Shown: positions 16,489-24,565 of the stretch, in pieces | Position numbering within the stretch: the first letter of the stretch is position 1 | How the letters are laid out: the number at the start of each line of letters is the position of its first letter | NCBI RefSeq assembly: GCF_004519515.1 | Contig: NZ_CP038145.1 | Coordinates: 2,088,001-2,152,000 of the forward strand | Reading direction: 5' to 3' | Length of the DNA stretch: 64,000 nucleotides | Origin: Actinobacillus indolicus | GTDB taxonomy: Bacteria; Pseudomonadota; Gammaproteobacteria; Enterobacterales; Pasteurellaceae | Position numbers and translations under genes: made by a program | Notes under the pieces: model-generated | Told to the model about the DNA's origin: nothing | What the model saw: only the letters and a program-made list of their open reading frames with translations | Database searches by the model: none

Positions 16489-16751
16489 ATGAGCAAACAA
16501 ATCCAATTTACAAAAACAGGTTCGCCTGATGTCCTGCAAATCGTTGATGTACAAATCCCCGCCCAAAATCGGGCGAAGTGCAAATCCAAATGCACGCTTT
16601 GGGACTAAACCGTGCCGAGATGATGTATCGGGAAGGGGCGTATGTGATTGACCCTGTGTTCCCTGCGACTTTGGGTTATGCAGGGGCAGGCGTGGTCGTG
16701 GCGGTGGGCGATGACGCTGGCGAATTTCAAATCGGCGACAAAGTGAGCGTC
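16489..16751 (+). pseudogene. N-terminal half of the quinone oxidoreductase, frameshifted and cut by an IS
   Basis: Begins MSKQIQFTKTGSPDVLQIVD, then after an apparent 1-nt deletion near 16563 continues in the next frame as EVQIQMHALGLNRAEMMYRE to GEFQIGDKVSV, the GroES-like catalytic domain of an MDR-type quinone oxidoreductase. Sequence stops at 16751 where the IS3-family element starts. The missing remainder corresponds to the C-terminal half at 9792-10494. Confidence 0.75.
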
Positions 16752-16807
16752 TGATCTGCACCCCAAAAGTTGGACTAAAAACCAACTGATTAAGGTGCAG
16801 ATTTTTT

Positions 16808-17308
16808 ATGACGAAATACAACCAATCTTTCAAACAAGAAGTGATCGCATTTTTTCTCCAAAACGGGAAAAATTGCTCACTCACTCGCCAGCAATTTCAG
16901 CTTAAAGCCTCCACGCTACGTCGTTGGATTTCGCAATATAACTATAATGGAATCAATAGTTTAGCCGTACTGGGTAAGAAGCAAAAATATTCCCCAGAAT
17001 TTAAATTAACCGTCATACAAGCGGTCAAAAAGGGGCAATTTTCTGCAGAAAGTGCTTGTCTGCATTTTGGTATTGCTAATTCAGAGGTGATTAGCCAGTG
17101 GTTGCAATCCTTTGAAAAACAAGGTATAAACGGCTTATTTCCAAAGCCGAAAGGACGACCAGCAATGAAACCGAAATACCCGAAAATGCCTCCCCCACCC
17201 AAAACCGAAGAAGAACGCTTGCGTTATCGGATTTTGGAACTGGAAGCGGAGAATGCTTACCTAAAAAAGTTGCGGGAACTCAACCAAGCAAAAATGCGGA
17301 AAAAGTAG
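16808..17308 (+). CDS. IS3-family transposase OrfA
   Basis: 166-residue DNA-binding subunit. Two helix-turn-helix units are visible (FKQEVIAFFLQNGKNCSLTR and FKLTVIQAVKKGQFSAESAC) with tryptophans in LRRWISQYN and VISQWLQSF, and a C-terminal leucine zipper (YRILELEAENAYLKKLREL). It ends in an A-rich stretch (GCGGAAAAAGTAG), a plausible -1 frameshift site that would yield the OrfAB transposase. OrfB begins 5 bp on in the -1 frame. Confidence 0.88.
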   Translation: MTKYNQSFKQEVIAFFLQNGKNCSLTRQQFQLKASTLRRWISQYNYNGINSLAVLGKKQKYSPEFKLTVIQAVKKGQFSAESACLHFGIANSEVISQWLQSFEKQGINGLFPKPKGRPAMKPKYPKMPPPPKTEEERLRYRILELEAENAYLKKLRELNQAKMRKK

Positions 17309-17313
17309 CCATC

Positions 17314-18144
17314 ATGAAAATGTTGAGGGTAAATTTTTCCTTGGAAATATTACTCCATTTGACAGGTTTAAAACGCTGTTCATTCTTTTATCATTTACAG
17401 CTTAAAATTGATAAAAATGTGGCAATTAGGCAGGAAATTGTTGAGATTTATCGCAAAAATGACGGCAATTATGGCTATCGTCGTATTACGTTAGCATTGC
17501 GAAAAATGTTCGGTGCAATTAACCATAAGCGTGTGCAAGCGATAATGCAACAGCTTGATTTAAAAGGAAAATGTAAGCAGAGAAAATATCGTTCTTACAA
17601 AGGCGAAGTGGGTAAAATTGCCGAGAATTTATTGCGACAGGATTTTCACACAAACGCTCCAAATGAAAAGCTCGTCACGGATATTACCGAGTTTAAATGT
17701 GCGGAAGGCAAACTTTATCTTTCGCCGATTAAGGACTTATTTAATGGCGAAATTATCGCCTATGACCTTGCCCGAAGCCCAAACTTTGAGCAAATAATGC
17801 GAATGATGAAACAATCTGTCGCAAAGCTCCCGCAAGGAGCAAGCCCGATTTTACATTCCGACCAAGGATGGCAATATCAGATGGCAGGTTATCAGGCGAT
17901 ATTGAAACAAAATGGCATCGTGCAAAGTATGTCAAGAAAAGGAAATTGCTTGGATAACAGTGCGATGGAAAGCTTTTTCGGGCGATTGAAGACGGAATGT
18001 TATTTTGGTAAACGATTTGAAACATTTGAGCAACTCGAACAAACTATTATTCACAAATATATTCATTATTACAATCACGAGCGTATTCAAGTGAGACTAA
18101 AAGGGCTAAGCCCTGTGCAATACAGAACTCAGTCCTTGAATTAA
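17314..18144 (+). CDS. IS3-family transposase OrfB (DDE integrase domain)
   Basis: 276-residue catalytic subunit with a retroviral integrase fold. N-terminal HTH_21-like YGYRRITLALRK segment; DDE residues in LVTDITEF (first Asp, about residue 125), LHSDQGWQY (second Asp) and NSAMESFFGRLKTE (Glu), followed by the YNHERIQ motif typical of the family. Intact and presumably active as a frameshift fusion with OrfA. Confidence 0.92.
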   Translation: MKMLRVNFSLEILLHLTGLKRCSFFYHLQLKIDKNVAIRQEIVEIYRKNDGNYGYRRITLALRKMFGAINHKRVQAIMQQLDLKGKCKQRKYRSYKGEVGKIAENLLRQDFHTNAPNEKLVTDITEFKCAEGKLYLSPIKDLFNGEIIAYDLARSPNFEQIMRMMKQSVAKLPQGASPILHSDQGWQYQMAGYQAILKQNGIVQSMSRKGNCLDNSAMESFFGRLKTECYFGKRFETFEQLEQTIIHKYIHYYNHERIQVRLKGLSPVQYRTQSLN

Positions 18145-18184
18145 CGTAGTCTAACTTTTTGGGGGCAGATCAATAATTAAATTT

Positions 18185-18312
18185 TGTAAAAATAAATCAT
18201 AAAAAACCAAGAGAAGAAAATACTCACTTTTATTAAAGCATCAAGACCATAAAATATTATCTATATAACCGGAAAGTGAATTACCAGATAGGTTATTAAA
18301 TAAGTTCATATG
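18185..18312 (+). pseudogene. relic of a second Tn554 TnpA-like recombinase gene
   Basis: From ATTAAAGCATCAAGACC to AATAAGTTCATATG this stretch aligns with 5789-5875 of the intact tnpA-like gene (ATTAAAGAGTCAAGACC ... GATGAGTTTATGTC), with about a 9-nt deletion and scattered changes including in-frame stops. It is a degenerate internal fragment, not a recent copy. The left edge is approximate. Confidence 0.65.
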
Positions 18313-18314
18313 TA

Positions 18315-18392
18315 GCCACTGTTATCGGTGTATTGGTTGAAGTGCCTGTGATGCTCTCACTTGTTGCGTTGTTAAACCGTTGGAATAAATAA
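18315..18392 (+). pseudogene. C-terminal scrap of a second ACR3 arsenite exporter
   Basis: 25 codons plus stop read ATVIGVLVEVPVMLSLVALL then NRWNK. This is nearly the same ending as the ACR3 remnant at 10547-10898 (EVGVLVEVPVMLSLVWWLNR) but with different DNA and opposite orientation. It begins abruptly after the TnpA relic. Confidence 0.65.
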
Positions 18393-18463
18393 TGACAAGC
18401 AGAGGGATTTTCGCAATTTACAAATTTTCACGAAAATCCCTCTATTTTTATAGTTAGATACCA

Positions 18464-20011
18464 CTATTCCACTTTAAACATCCCCATCATACCGAGATTT
18501 TCATGTTCTAAAATATGGCAATGGTACATTTTCAACCCAGTATGTCCTTGCTTAAAGCGAATAATCACTTTTTCATAAGGGCGTAAATTAACCACATCTT
18601 TTAACGCTCTGCCTTCTGGCTTAAAGGTTTTACCGTTTAACGTATGTTGAATTACTTCAAATTGAGTGCCGTGTAAATGGAATGGATGATCCATATGGCT
18701 TTCATTGAAGATTTCCCACTGTTCCACTTCATTCAATTTGGTAACAAAATCAATACGGTTCATATCAAAGGTTTGACCGTTGATTAAGAACATACCATTC
18801 ATCATTGGTGGAATAGGGTTGTCCGTTGGTGTTGTAGTAGCGTGATGTGTACCGTGATTCATCATTGGCATATTCGTATGGTTCATCATTTTTTCACTAA
18901 AGCGAATTTGGCGAACCTGCTTTGGCTCATCCCAGTTAGGCAAGGACCTTAAGCTTTCAGGTAACTGAACAGGTTCTGATTTCACCTGAATTGTGGCTAA
19001 AGTGATATCTTTAGGCTGTTCTTGCACCATCATCTTACGGCGATCATAATAACCGCTTTGTAAATTGACTGTTCCTTGCGTTTCACCCACCATAATCACT
19101 TCAACGCGTTCGGCTGGTGTAAGTAGCAGTTCATCAACAGGCGAGCGAGGTTTTTCAAGTAAACCACCTTCGGTACCCACCACAATCCATTTCACCCCTG
19201 GAATGTTTAAACGAAAATAACGAGCGCTAGTGGCATTCCAAAGACGGATTCGTTCATTCGTTTTCACTTGAATCTGGGGCTGATATTGACCGTTGATTAA
19301 CACAAATTCACCCTCACGGCCGTTCATCCAATCTAACATCGTGTTTGCTGGAATGGTGCCATCGGCATTTAAACGCAGATCGGAAATCACCCAATGTTGT
19401 TCAGGAAGGTGTGCAAGCGGATCATTTTTCGCTTTAACAACGAAAGTGCCTGCTAAGCCTTTATAGACTTGTTCGGAAACATGGTCATGTGGATGAGGGT
19501 GGTACCAATATGTCCCAGCACTGCCTTGAGGTAGCGTAAAGCGATAGACTTTTTTCCTTTGCGGTTCAACCATATCCATCGGGTTACCATCCGCTTCATT
19601 TGGTACATCTAAGCCGTGCCAATGTACTGTTGAGGGTTGTGGTAGGTGATTGATAAATTCAATTTCTACGGTGTCGCCTTCAAATACTTCAATTTGTGGC
19701 CCTGGTAGTTGTCCGTTATAAGCCCAAAATTCCGTTTCTTTATTGTCTGCGAGGCGAATTTTAATTGGCTCTGCTTTTAAAGTGGCTTTGAATAGCCCAG
19801 CTTGAGTCGATTGATTAGCAAGTTTTGGCAATATCCCATTAAGCGATAAACCTGAAGGCATTGCCTCAGTTGGCATTAGGCCAGTAGGTACTGAATGCAT
19901 CATCGCCATATTGCCATGTTGTGCGTGGTTCATCATATTCGCAAGGCTATAAAGCGAGCTACTGGCTAAGCTAATTCCAATTCCATAACGTAAAAAATCT
20001 CGACGTTTCAT
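18464..20011 (-). CDS. multicopper oxidase (CueO/CopA-type cuproxidase)
   Basis: 515-residue periplasmic enzyme that oxidises Cu(I) to less toxic Cu(II). A Tat signal (MKRRDFLRYGIG) opens the protein. Four copper-ligand motifs are present: HWHG near 128, WYHPHPHDH near 166, HPFHLHG near 450 and HCHILEHENLGMM near 497-509. Met/His-rich stretches near the N-terminus (MMNHAQHGNMAMMH) and before the last domain (MMNHTNMPMMNHGTHH) suit copper binding. The start at 20011 follows GGTGAAAGA; the longer frame from 20059 would bury the Tat motif. It follows the DUF411 gene by 13 bp, so the two form an operon. Close in type to CueO/PcoA. Confidence 0.9.
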   Translation of the reverse strand: MKRRDFLRYGIGISLASSSLYSLANMMNHAQHGNMAMMHSVPTGLMPTEAMPSGLSLNGILPKLANQSTQAGLFKATLKAEPIKIRLADNKETEFWAYNGQLPGPQIEVFEGDTVEIEFINHLPQPSTVHWHGLDVPNEADGNPMDMVEPQRKKVYRFTLPQGSAGTYWYHPHPHDHVSEQVYKGLAGTFVVKAKNDPLAHLPEQHWVISDLRLNADGTIPANTMLDWMNGREGEFVLINGQYQPQIQVKTNERIRLWNATSARYFRLNIPGVKWIVVGTEGGLLEKPRSPVDELLLTPAERVEVIMVGETQGTVNLQSGYYDRRKMMVQEQPKDITLATIQVKSEPVQLPESLRSLPNWDEPKQVRQIRFSEKMMNHTNMPMMNHGTHHATTTPTDNPIPPMMNGMFLINGQTFDMNRIDFVTKLNEVEQWEIFNESHMDHPFHLHGTQFEVIQHTLNGKTFKPEGRALKDVVNLRPYEKVIIRFKQGHTGLKMYHCHILEHENLGMMGMFKVE

Positions 20012-20024
20012 TCTTTCACCCCCC

Positions 20025-20480
20025 CTATTGGTTATAGGATTTGAACACTTCACTTTCACCGTTTTTCTTAATTAAAACAACATCATAAGGATCTTTGCGT
20101 CCGCCGTATGCTTCACCGTCCATACCTGGTGAACCAATCGGCATGCCAGGTGCGGACAAGCCAATTGCATCGGGTTTTTCTGCGAGTAAACGTTTGATAT
20201 CCTCAGCAGGTACATGTCCTTCAATCACATAGCCATCAATCACTGCCGTGTGGCAAGAGGCGTGTTCATTTTTAATGTTAAAGCGCTTATGAGCATCATA
20301 ATTGCCTGTTTCGTTGACTTTAATCTCAAAACCGTTTTTCTGCATATAGCTGATCCATTCATTACAACAGCCACAAGTCGGGCTTTTCCACACTTCCATA
20401 GAAAGTGTTTGTGCTTGAGCACAAGCGGTTATCCCTAAACTTAAAAGCAACAATGAGCGGGTGAATTTATGTAATTTCAT
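20025..20480 (-). CDS. DUF411 periplasmic metal-binding protein
   Basis: 151-residue exported protein: signal peptide (SLLLLSLGITACAQAQ) and then the DUF411 core with SPTCGCCNEW near residue 35, HASCHTAVIDGYVIEGHVPA near 75-95 and the ending GMPIGSPGM. DUF411 proteins are regularly found beside copper oxidases and RND copper pumps; the Cys and Met residues suggest copper binding or delivery. First gene of an operon with the multicopper oxidase. Confidence 0.82.
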   Translation of the reverse strand: MKLHKFTRSLLLLSLGITACAQAQTLSMEVWKSPTCGCCNEWISYMQKNGFEIKVNETGNYDAHKRFNIKNEHASCHTAVIDGYVIEGHVPAEDIKRLLAEKPDAIGLSAPGMPIGSPGMDGEAYGGRKDPYDVVLIKKNGESEVFKSYNQ

Positions 20481-20659
20481 AAGATGTCCTTATTTTTATT
20501 GAGATGGAATGGCGCAATGTTAAAGCTTGACCTAGGGTTAAGGTCAAGTAATCTGAAAAAATTCTATCATTTGAAAATTTTTCTCAAAATCCTACTGCTT
20601 GTAGTAGAGATATGCCAACGTACCATCCACTATTATTTTTTAAAATGTGATCAGAATTA

Positions 20660-21298
20660 TTATTTATGATGTTCTGAATGACCACCTTGAGTATTCGGCA
20701 TATTCATATTAGGGTTCATTTCTTGATGCATCTTCATCATTTCTTCAGGCGTTATTTCGCCCGTCATCATTTGGTTGTGCATTTCTGTCATTTGTTTAGC
20801 ATCCATTTGCATTGAATGAGTCATTGCTGGTGTAGTGGGTTGATAGCCTGCTGAAATAGGATCTGCCATGCCAAAGATCATAGCAAAGTGACTCACAAAT
20901 AAGAAAATCACAAGATAAACCGCATGTAATTTAATTTTTGCACTATCCACGAGATTTTTATGAATAACTTTTAATTCCATGAGTAAAATAATAAAAATAG
21001 GAAAGGTAGCTAATAATAGTGATGCAATTGATGCGATATCTACCCAACCACGCCATTCAGTAATAGTCGGTACGATAATAAAACCAACATAAGCGGCTAC
21101 AATCGTGTAATAAACACCGAGCACAACACTTAAAATTTTATTCCAATGTTTCCAATGATTATTAGTGTTGTCTTTATAGAATAAGGCAAAAAATTCCGTT
21201 GCAACAAGCAATTCTCCAATAATCATTGGAATGACCATAAATAAAATAAGGTTCCAAGGCGAGGCAGCTAATAGCTCCATATAATGTGTCATAATCAT
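20660..21298 (-). CDS. copper-associated membrane protein with Met/His-rich tail
   Basis: 212-residue inner-membrane protein with four or five predicted helices (NLILFMVIPMIIGELLVATE; ILSVVLGVYYTIVAAYVGFI; IASIASLLLATFPIFIILLM; AVYLVIFLFVSHFAMIFGMA). The last 60 residues are loaded with Met and His (MTHSMQMDAKQMTEMHNQMM, ending GGHSEHHK). I do not recognise a named family with certainty. Its position between a cuproxidase operon and a CusRS-like system, with a CusR-type box in front, argues for a role in copper handling. RBS TAGGAGT precedes the ATG. Confidence 0.72.
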   Translation of the reverse strand: MIMTHYMELLAASPWNLILFMVIPMIIGELLVATEFFALFYKDNTNNHWKHWNKILSVVLGVYYTIVAAYVGFIIVPTITEWRGWVDIASIASLLLATFPIFIILLMELKVIHKNLVDSAKIKLHAVYLVIFLFVSHFAMIFGMADPISAGYQPTTPAMTHSMQMDAKQMTEMHNQMMTGEITPEEMMKMHQEMNPNMNMPNTQGGHSEHHK

Positions 21299-21417
21299 TT
21301 TTTTACTCCTAAGTTTGATTAATTGTCTAACATAAAAAATGAATTTGTGATGAAATGCATATTCATTTTTATAAGTACACTATATCGTTTCTTTCTCAAC
21401 ATAAAGATGACGGCAAC

Positions 21418-21433
21418 ATTACAATTTTGTCAT
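21418..21433. promoter_or_regulatory. candidate CusR/CopR operator
   Basis: ATTACAA-TT-TTGTCAT is a 7-2-7 inverted repeat with one mismatch, matching the E. coli CusR box core ATGACAA-NN-TTGTCAT. A wider dyad AAGATGAC / GTCATCTT surrounds it (21404-21436). It lies between the divergent membrane-protein and response-regulator genes, and a TATAAT at 21460-21465 faces the regulator. Confidence 0.6.
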
Positions 21434-21488
21434 CTTCGCTTTTTGATTTAATAACTTGTTATAATTCTGAAACACATAAGGAGACATT

Positions 21489-22187
21489 GTGAAAATTTTA
21501 GTTGTAGAAGATGAAATCAAAGCCGGAGATTACTTAAAACAAGGTTTAAGTGAAGCCGGTTTTATGGTTGATATCGCACGCAATGGCGTAGATGGTTTAC
21601 ATTTTGCTTTAACTGAAGATTATCAATTGATCATTTTAGATGTAATGTTGCCAAAATTAGATGGCTGGCAAGTGTTACAAATGTTACGTCAGGCTGAGAA
21701 AAAATTCCCTATTTTGTTACTGACTGCAAAAGATCAAGTAGAAGATAAAGTGAAAGGATTAGAGTTAGGTGCAGATGATTATTTAGTGAAACCTTTTGCC
21801 TTTGCAGAACTGTTGGCGCGCGTTCGTACATTACTTCGCCGTATTCCAAATGAAGAAAAAAAGATTCAGACAACATCATTAAAAATAGCAGACTTAGAAT
21901 TAGATTTACTGAAACGGAAAGTAAGTCGAGCAGGTCATCGCATTGATTTAACTACCAAAGAATTTGCTTTACTGGAGCTACTCATTCAACGGCAGGGAGA
22001 AGTATTACCTCGTATGCTCATTGCCTCTCATGTTTGGGATATGAATTTTGATAGCGATACTAATGTGATTGATGTAGCGATTCGTCGTTTACGCAATAAA
22101 ATTGATGATGGTTATATCCCCAAGCTTATTCACACAGTACGTGGCGTGGGATATGTTTTAGATCTAAGGGAAGAAGATGATGTATAA
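21489..22187 (+). CDS. cusR: OmpR-family response regulator, CusR/CopR-like
   Basis: 232-residue DNA-binding regulator. Receiver domain at 1-115 with the acidic pair EDE near residue 7, phospho-acceptor Asp in LIILDVMLPKLDGW (about residue 51) and the conserved Lys in DYLVKPFAFAELLAR. Winged helix at 130-225 (LTTKEFALLELLIQRQGEVL, DTNVIDVAIRRLRNKID, VRGVGYVL). Strong resemblance to CusR/CopR, the periplasmic-copper regulators. It overlaps the sensor gene by 11 bp and likely binds the inverted repeat upstream, thereby also controlling the divergent copper genes. Confidence 0.87.
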   Translation: MKILVVEDEIKAGDYLKQGLSEAGFMVDIARNGVDGLHFALTEDYQLIILDVMLPKLDGWQVLQMLRQAEKKFPILLLTAKDQVEDKVKGLELGADDYLVKPFAFAELLARVRTLLRRIPNEEKKIQTTSLKIADLELDLLKRKVSRAGHRIDLTTKEFALLELLIQRQGEVLPRMLIASHVWDMNFDSDTNVIDVAIRRLRNKIDDGYIPKLIHTVRGVGYVLDLREEDDV

Positions 22188-23559
22188 ACGATCTCTCACT
22201 TTTCGCCTTTCAGCCTTATTTGCTATCGTGATGGTAAGCCTATTGAGCCTACTCGGTTTTTTCGGTTTCTCTGCACTTGAACAACATTTTCAACAACTCG
22301 ATCAAAACGAGTTAAATAATAAAGTGCGGTTAATTCAACAAGAAATTAGTCATACAGCCGTTGATGAACTAATGACCGTTTTAAATAAACAGATCGCTCG
22401 CTATACTTCAACATCAGATTTAGTCATTTACTATAATCAAGCTGAATTTGCTCACTCAAAAAATGTCTCATCAATTCCCGCCAATATTCAAAAAGATATT
22501 CAGCAAACTCAAGACATTTCAATGCTATTAGAATGGGAGAAGGACGCACATACTTTGCGTGGTGTCGCATTTTCAGCAACTACATTAGATAAAATTGTCT
22601 TACAAGGTATCTTATTTTCATCGACAGGACATCATCTTCTTTTTATGCAAAATATCAAAATCAGTTTTGTTATTTTTGTACTCATTTTAAGTGGAATAGG
22701 CTCAATTTTAGGATATTTAAGCGTCAGGAGTACACTTAAACCACTCCAAAAAGTACAAGCATTAGCCAATAAAATCACGGGCAAAAAATTAAATCTTCGA
22801 TTAGAACTCACAGATATTCCCATAGAATTACAATCCGTTGTAGAAGGTATTAATCAAATGTTGGCAAAGTTAAATGATGAATTTCAACGTTTATCCGTAT
22901 TTTCATCTGATTTAGCCCACGAATTCCGTACACCCATTAATAATATGTTGACCCAAACGCAAGTTACGTTAAGTCAAAAACGAGAAAACAAACAATATAT
23001 TGATATTCTTTCTTCTAATGCCGAAGAACTAGAACGACTTGCTCGTACTATTTCCGATATGCTATTTCTCGCAAAAAATGAAAATGGACAATATATTAAA
23101 GAAAAACAATTAGTTAATCTTTCTCAAGAAATTACCGCTCTTTTTGCTTTTTTTGAATTTGTTGCAGAAGAAAAACAGGTTAAATTGCTTTTAAAAGGTT
23201 CAGGCGAATTATACGGTAATGCCTTAATGCTACGCCGTGCAATCAGTAATCTACTCTCAAATGCATTACAATATGCCAATCGCCAAAGTGAAATTGTGGT
23301 AGAAATTCAAGAGCAAAAACAACAACTCATTCTATCTGTTTACAATCAAGGCGAACCCATTCCAGCTGAAGATTTACCACATTTATTTAATCGTTTTTAT
23401 CGTGTTGAAAAGTCCCGAACCCGACAATCTGCCAAAGACAATGGCACAGGTTTAGGACTTGCGATTACCAAATCTATTGTTAATGCCCACAATGGCGAAG
23501 TCAGCATTATGTCAGATCAAACAGGGACAAAAATAACAATGTCTTTTTATAAGGCGTAA
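22177..23559 (+). CDS. cusS: sensor histidine kinase, CusS/CopS-like
   Basis: 460-residue membrane kinase: TM1 at about 9-31, a periplasmic sensing loop to about 165, TM2 at about 163-185, a HAMP domain, then the dimerisation H-box SSDLAHEFRTPINN (His near residue 248) and ATPase motifs (N box AISNLLSNALQYA, G box NGTGLGLAITKSI). It is expected to sense periplasmic Cu(I)/Ag(I) and phosphorylate the regulator encoded just upstream. Membership in the heavy-metal sensor kinase group is clear; copper specificity comes from context. Confidence 0.86.
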   Translation: MMYKRSLTFRLSALFAIVMVSLLSLLGFFGFSALEQHFQQLDQNELNNKVRLIQQEISHTAVDELMTVLNKQIARYTSTSDLVIYYNQAEFAHSKNVSSIPANIQKDIQQTQDISMLLEWEKDAHTLRGVAFSATTLDKIVLQGILFSSTGHHLLFMQNIKISFVIFVLILSGIGSILGYLSVRSTLKPLQKVQALANKITGKKLNLRLELTDIPIELQSVVEGINQMLAKLNDEFQRLSVFSSDLAHEFRTPINNMLTQTQVTLSQKRENKQYIDILSSNAEELERLARTISDMLFLAKNENGQYIKEKQLVNLSQEITALFAFFEFVAEEKQVKLLLKGSGELYGNALMLRRAISNLLSNALQYANRQSEIVVEIQEQKQQLILSVYNQGEPIPAEDLPHLFNRFYRVEKSRTRQSAKDNGTGLGLAITKSIVNAHNGEVSIMSDQTGTKITMSFYKA

Positions 23560-23565
23560 GCGGTA

Positions 23566-23616
23566 ATATTTGGGCAAATTCTTGCACAGACTAAAGCTCT
23601 CATTTTGCCCAAATAT
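23566..23616 (+). terminator. inverted repeat after the sensor kinase gene
   Basis: ATATTTGGGCAAA and TTTGCCCAAATAT form a 13-bp stem with a 25-nt loop starting 6 bp past the stop. No strong T run follows, so terminator activity is uncertain. Confidence 0.45.
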
Positions 23617-23771
23617 AGCATGTCATATCACGCTTATTATTGAAAATAACTCAACACCCTATTCAATATTTCCTAGCTAATCAAAAAAATTTTCTGCTCT
23701 ATAATAGAGAAAATCGCAACTGTAAAAACGTTGCAAAAATCGACCGCACTTTTACTCCAAAGGAGCAAATC

Positions 23772-23911
23772 ATGAAACCAACAAAATCTAAACTTTTTTC
23801 CACTTTTACTGCTTTCTACCTCAATTTCCATGGCAACCATGTCTTACTCAGCAGAAACTGGCATTAGACTATTTTACCGCAATGGAACGCTTATTAGCCC
23901 CGAATTATAAC
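23772..23911 (+). pseudogene. short broken gene with a signal-peptide-like start
   Basis: After AAAGGAGCAAATC, an ATG opens MKPTKSKLFSTFTAF, a typical signal-peptide start. The frame soon derails; one alternative frame continues as SISMATMSYSAETG (a signal-peptide end), another reads QQKLALDYFTAMERLLAPNY to a stop at 23911. This looks like two gene ends fused by deletion. Function not recognised. Confidence 0.4.
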
Positions 23912-23928
23912 TTTTAAGGAATAATCCA

Positions 23929-24327
23929 ATGAAAAAATCTGCAAAATTATCCCTAATTTTGACCGCTTGTGCGATGGCGGTGCAAAGTTTCGCTACGCCG
24001 CTTTCTATTGAACAACAAGGCAGTTTTGCCGTGGGTGGCACGGTGAAAACCAGCGAAGGCACTTATCAGCCGCTACCTGAAATCGCCAAAGGCAAAACCA
24101 GCAACAACTTTATGGACGTATTTAGTGCGTCTATTCAAGCTGGCGGGCAAACCTTGCACGGCGACCACGCTACCGTGTTCTACCAAATTCCAACCAACCC
24201 ACGCCCTTATCCATTGGTGTTTTTACACAGCGCAGGGCAATCTATGCGGACTTGGCAGACCACGCCAGACGGACGTGAAGGTTTCCAAAATATCTTTTTA
24301 CGCAAAAACTACCCTGTTTATTGCTGA
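23929..24327 (+). pseudogene. truncated secreted alpha/beta hydrolase
   Basis: 132 codons covering a signal peptide (ILTACAMAVQSFA) and the N-terminal part of an alpha/beta-hydrolase-type esterase: GDHATVFYQIPTNPRPYPLV, FLHSAGQSMRTWQTTPDGRE (the oxyanion HSAG loop) and FQNIFLRKNYPVY. It then ends in a foreign Cys-stop; the nucleophile elbow and the catalytic Asp/His are missing, so the product is unlikely to be active. Confidence 0.65.
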
Positions 24328-24474
24328 AAGTGGATTTTGCCTATTTTAATTATGATGAACCACAAGCGGTCTTTTATTTTGACTTTTTTGCGATTTTAAT
24401 TGCAGTGGCTTACAGCACAAGATTTTTGGTTTGGTTAATTTTATTTAGGAAAAAAGATGTCAAAAGTTAAATCT
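24328..24474 (+). pseudogene. unidentified membrane-protein tail fused to the hydrolase break
   Basis: In one frame 24328-24474 encodes LKVDFAYFNYDEPQAVFYFD, a hydrophobic stretch FFAILIAVAYSTRFLVWLIL and FRKKDVKS before a stop. It is probably the C-terminal end of a lost membrane protein, joined to the truncated hydrolase by a deletion. Family not recognised. Confidence 0.35.
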
Positions 24475-24565
24475 ATTTAGATATTCTGTATAAATAACCT
24501 AAATGGCGGATAGATAGAAACGATCTTATACTCGCCACAATTTTATTAATTAAGGATAGCCAAAT

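Larger units (their letters stand above)
16752..18172 (+). mobile_element. IS3-family (IS150-like) insertion sequence
   Basis: Imperfect terminal repeats begin TGATCTGC at 16752 and end GCAGATCA at 18172, each followed inward by C/A-rich sequence and AAAAGTT(G/A)GACT. Two overlapping-phase ORFs lie inside. The bases just outside (GTC on the left, ATA on the right) do not match, so no 3-bp target duplication is present, suggesting that one flank was exchanged by recombination after insertion. Confidence 0.85.

Noticed and set aside
16471..16884. Minus-strand frame across the oxidoreductase-IS junction
   Set aside because: It spans two unrelated elements and has no family features.
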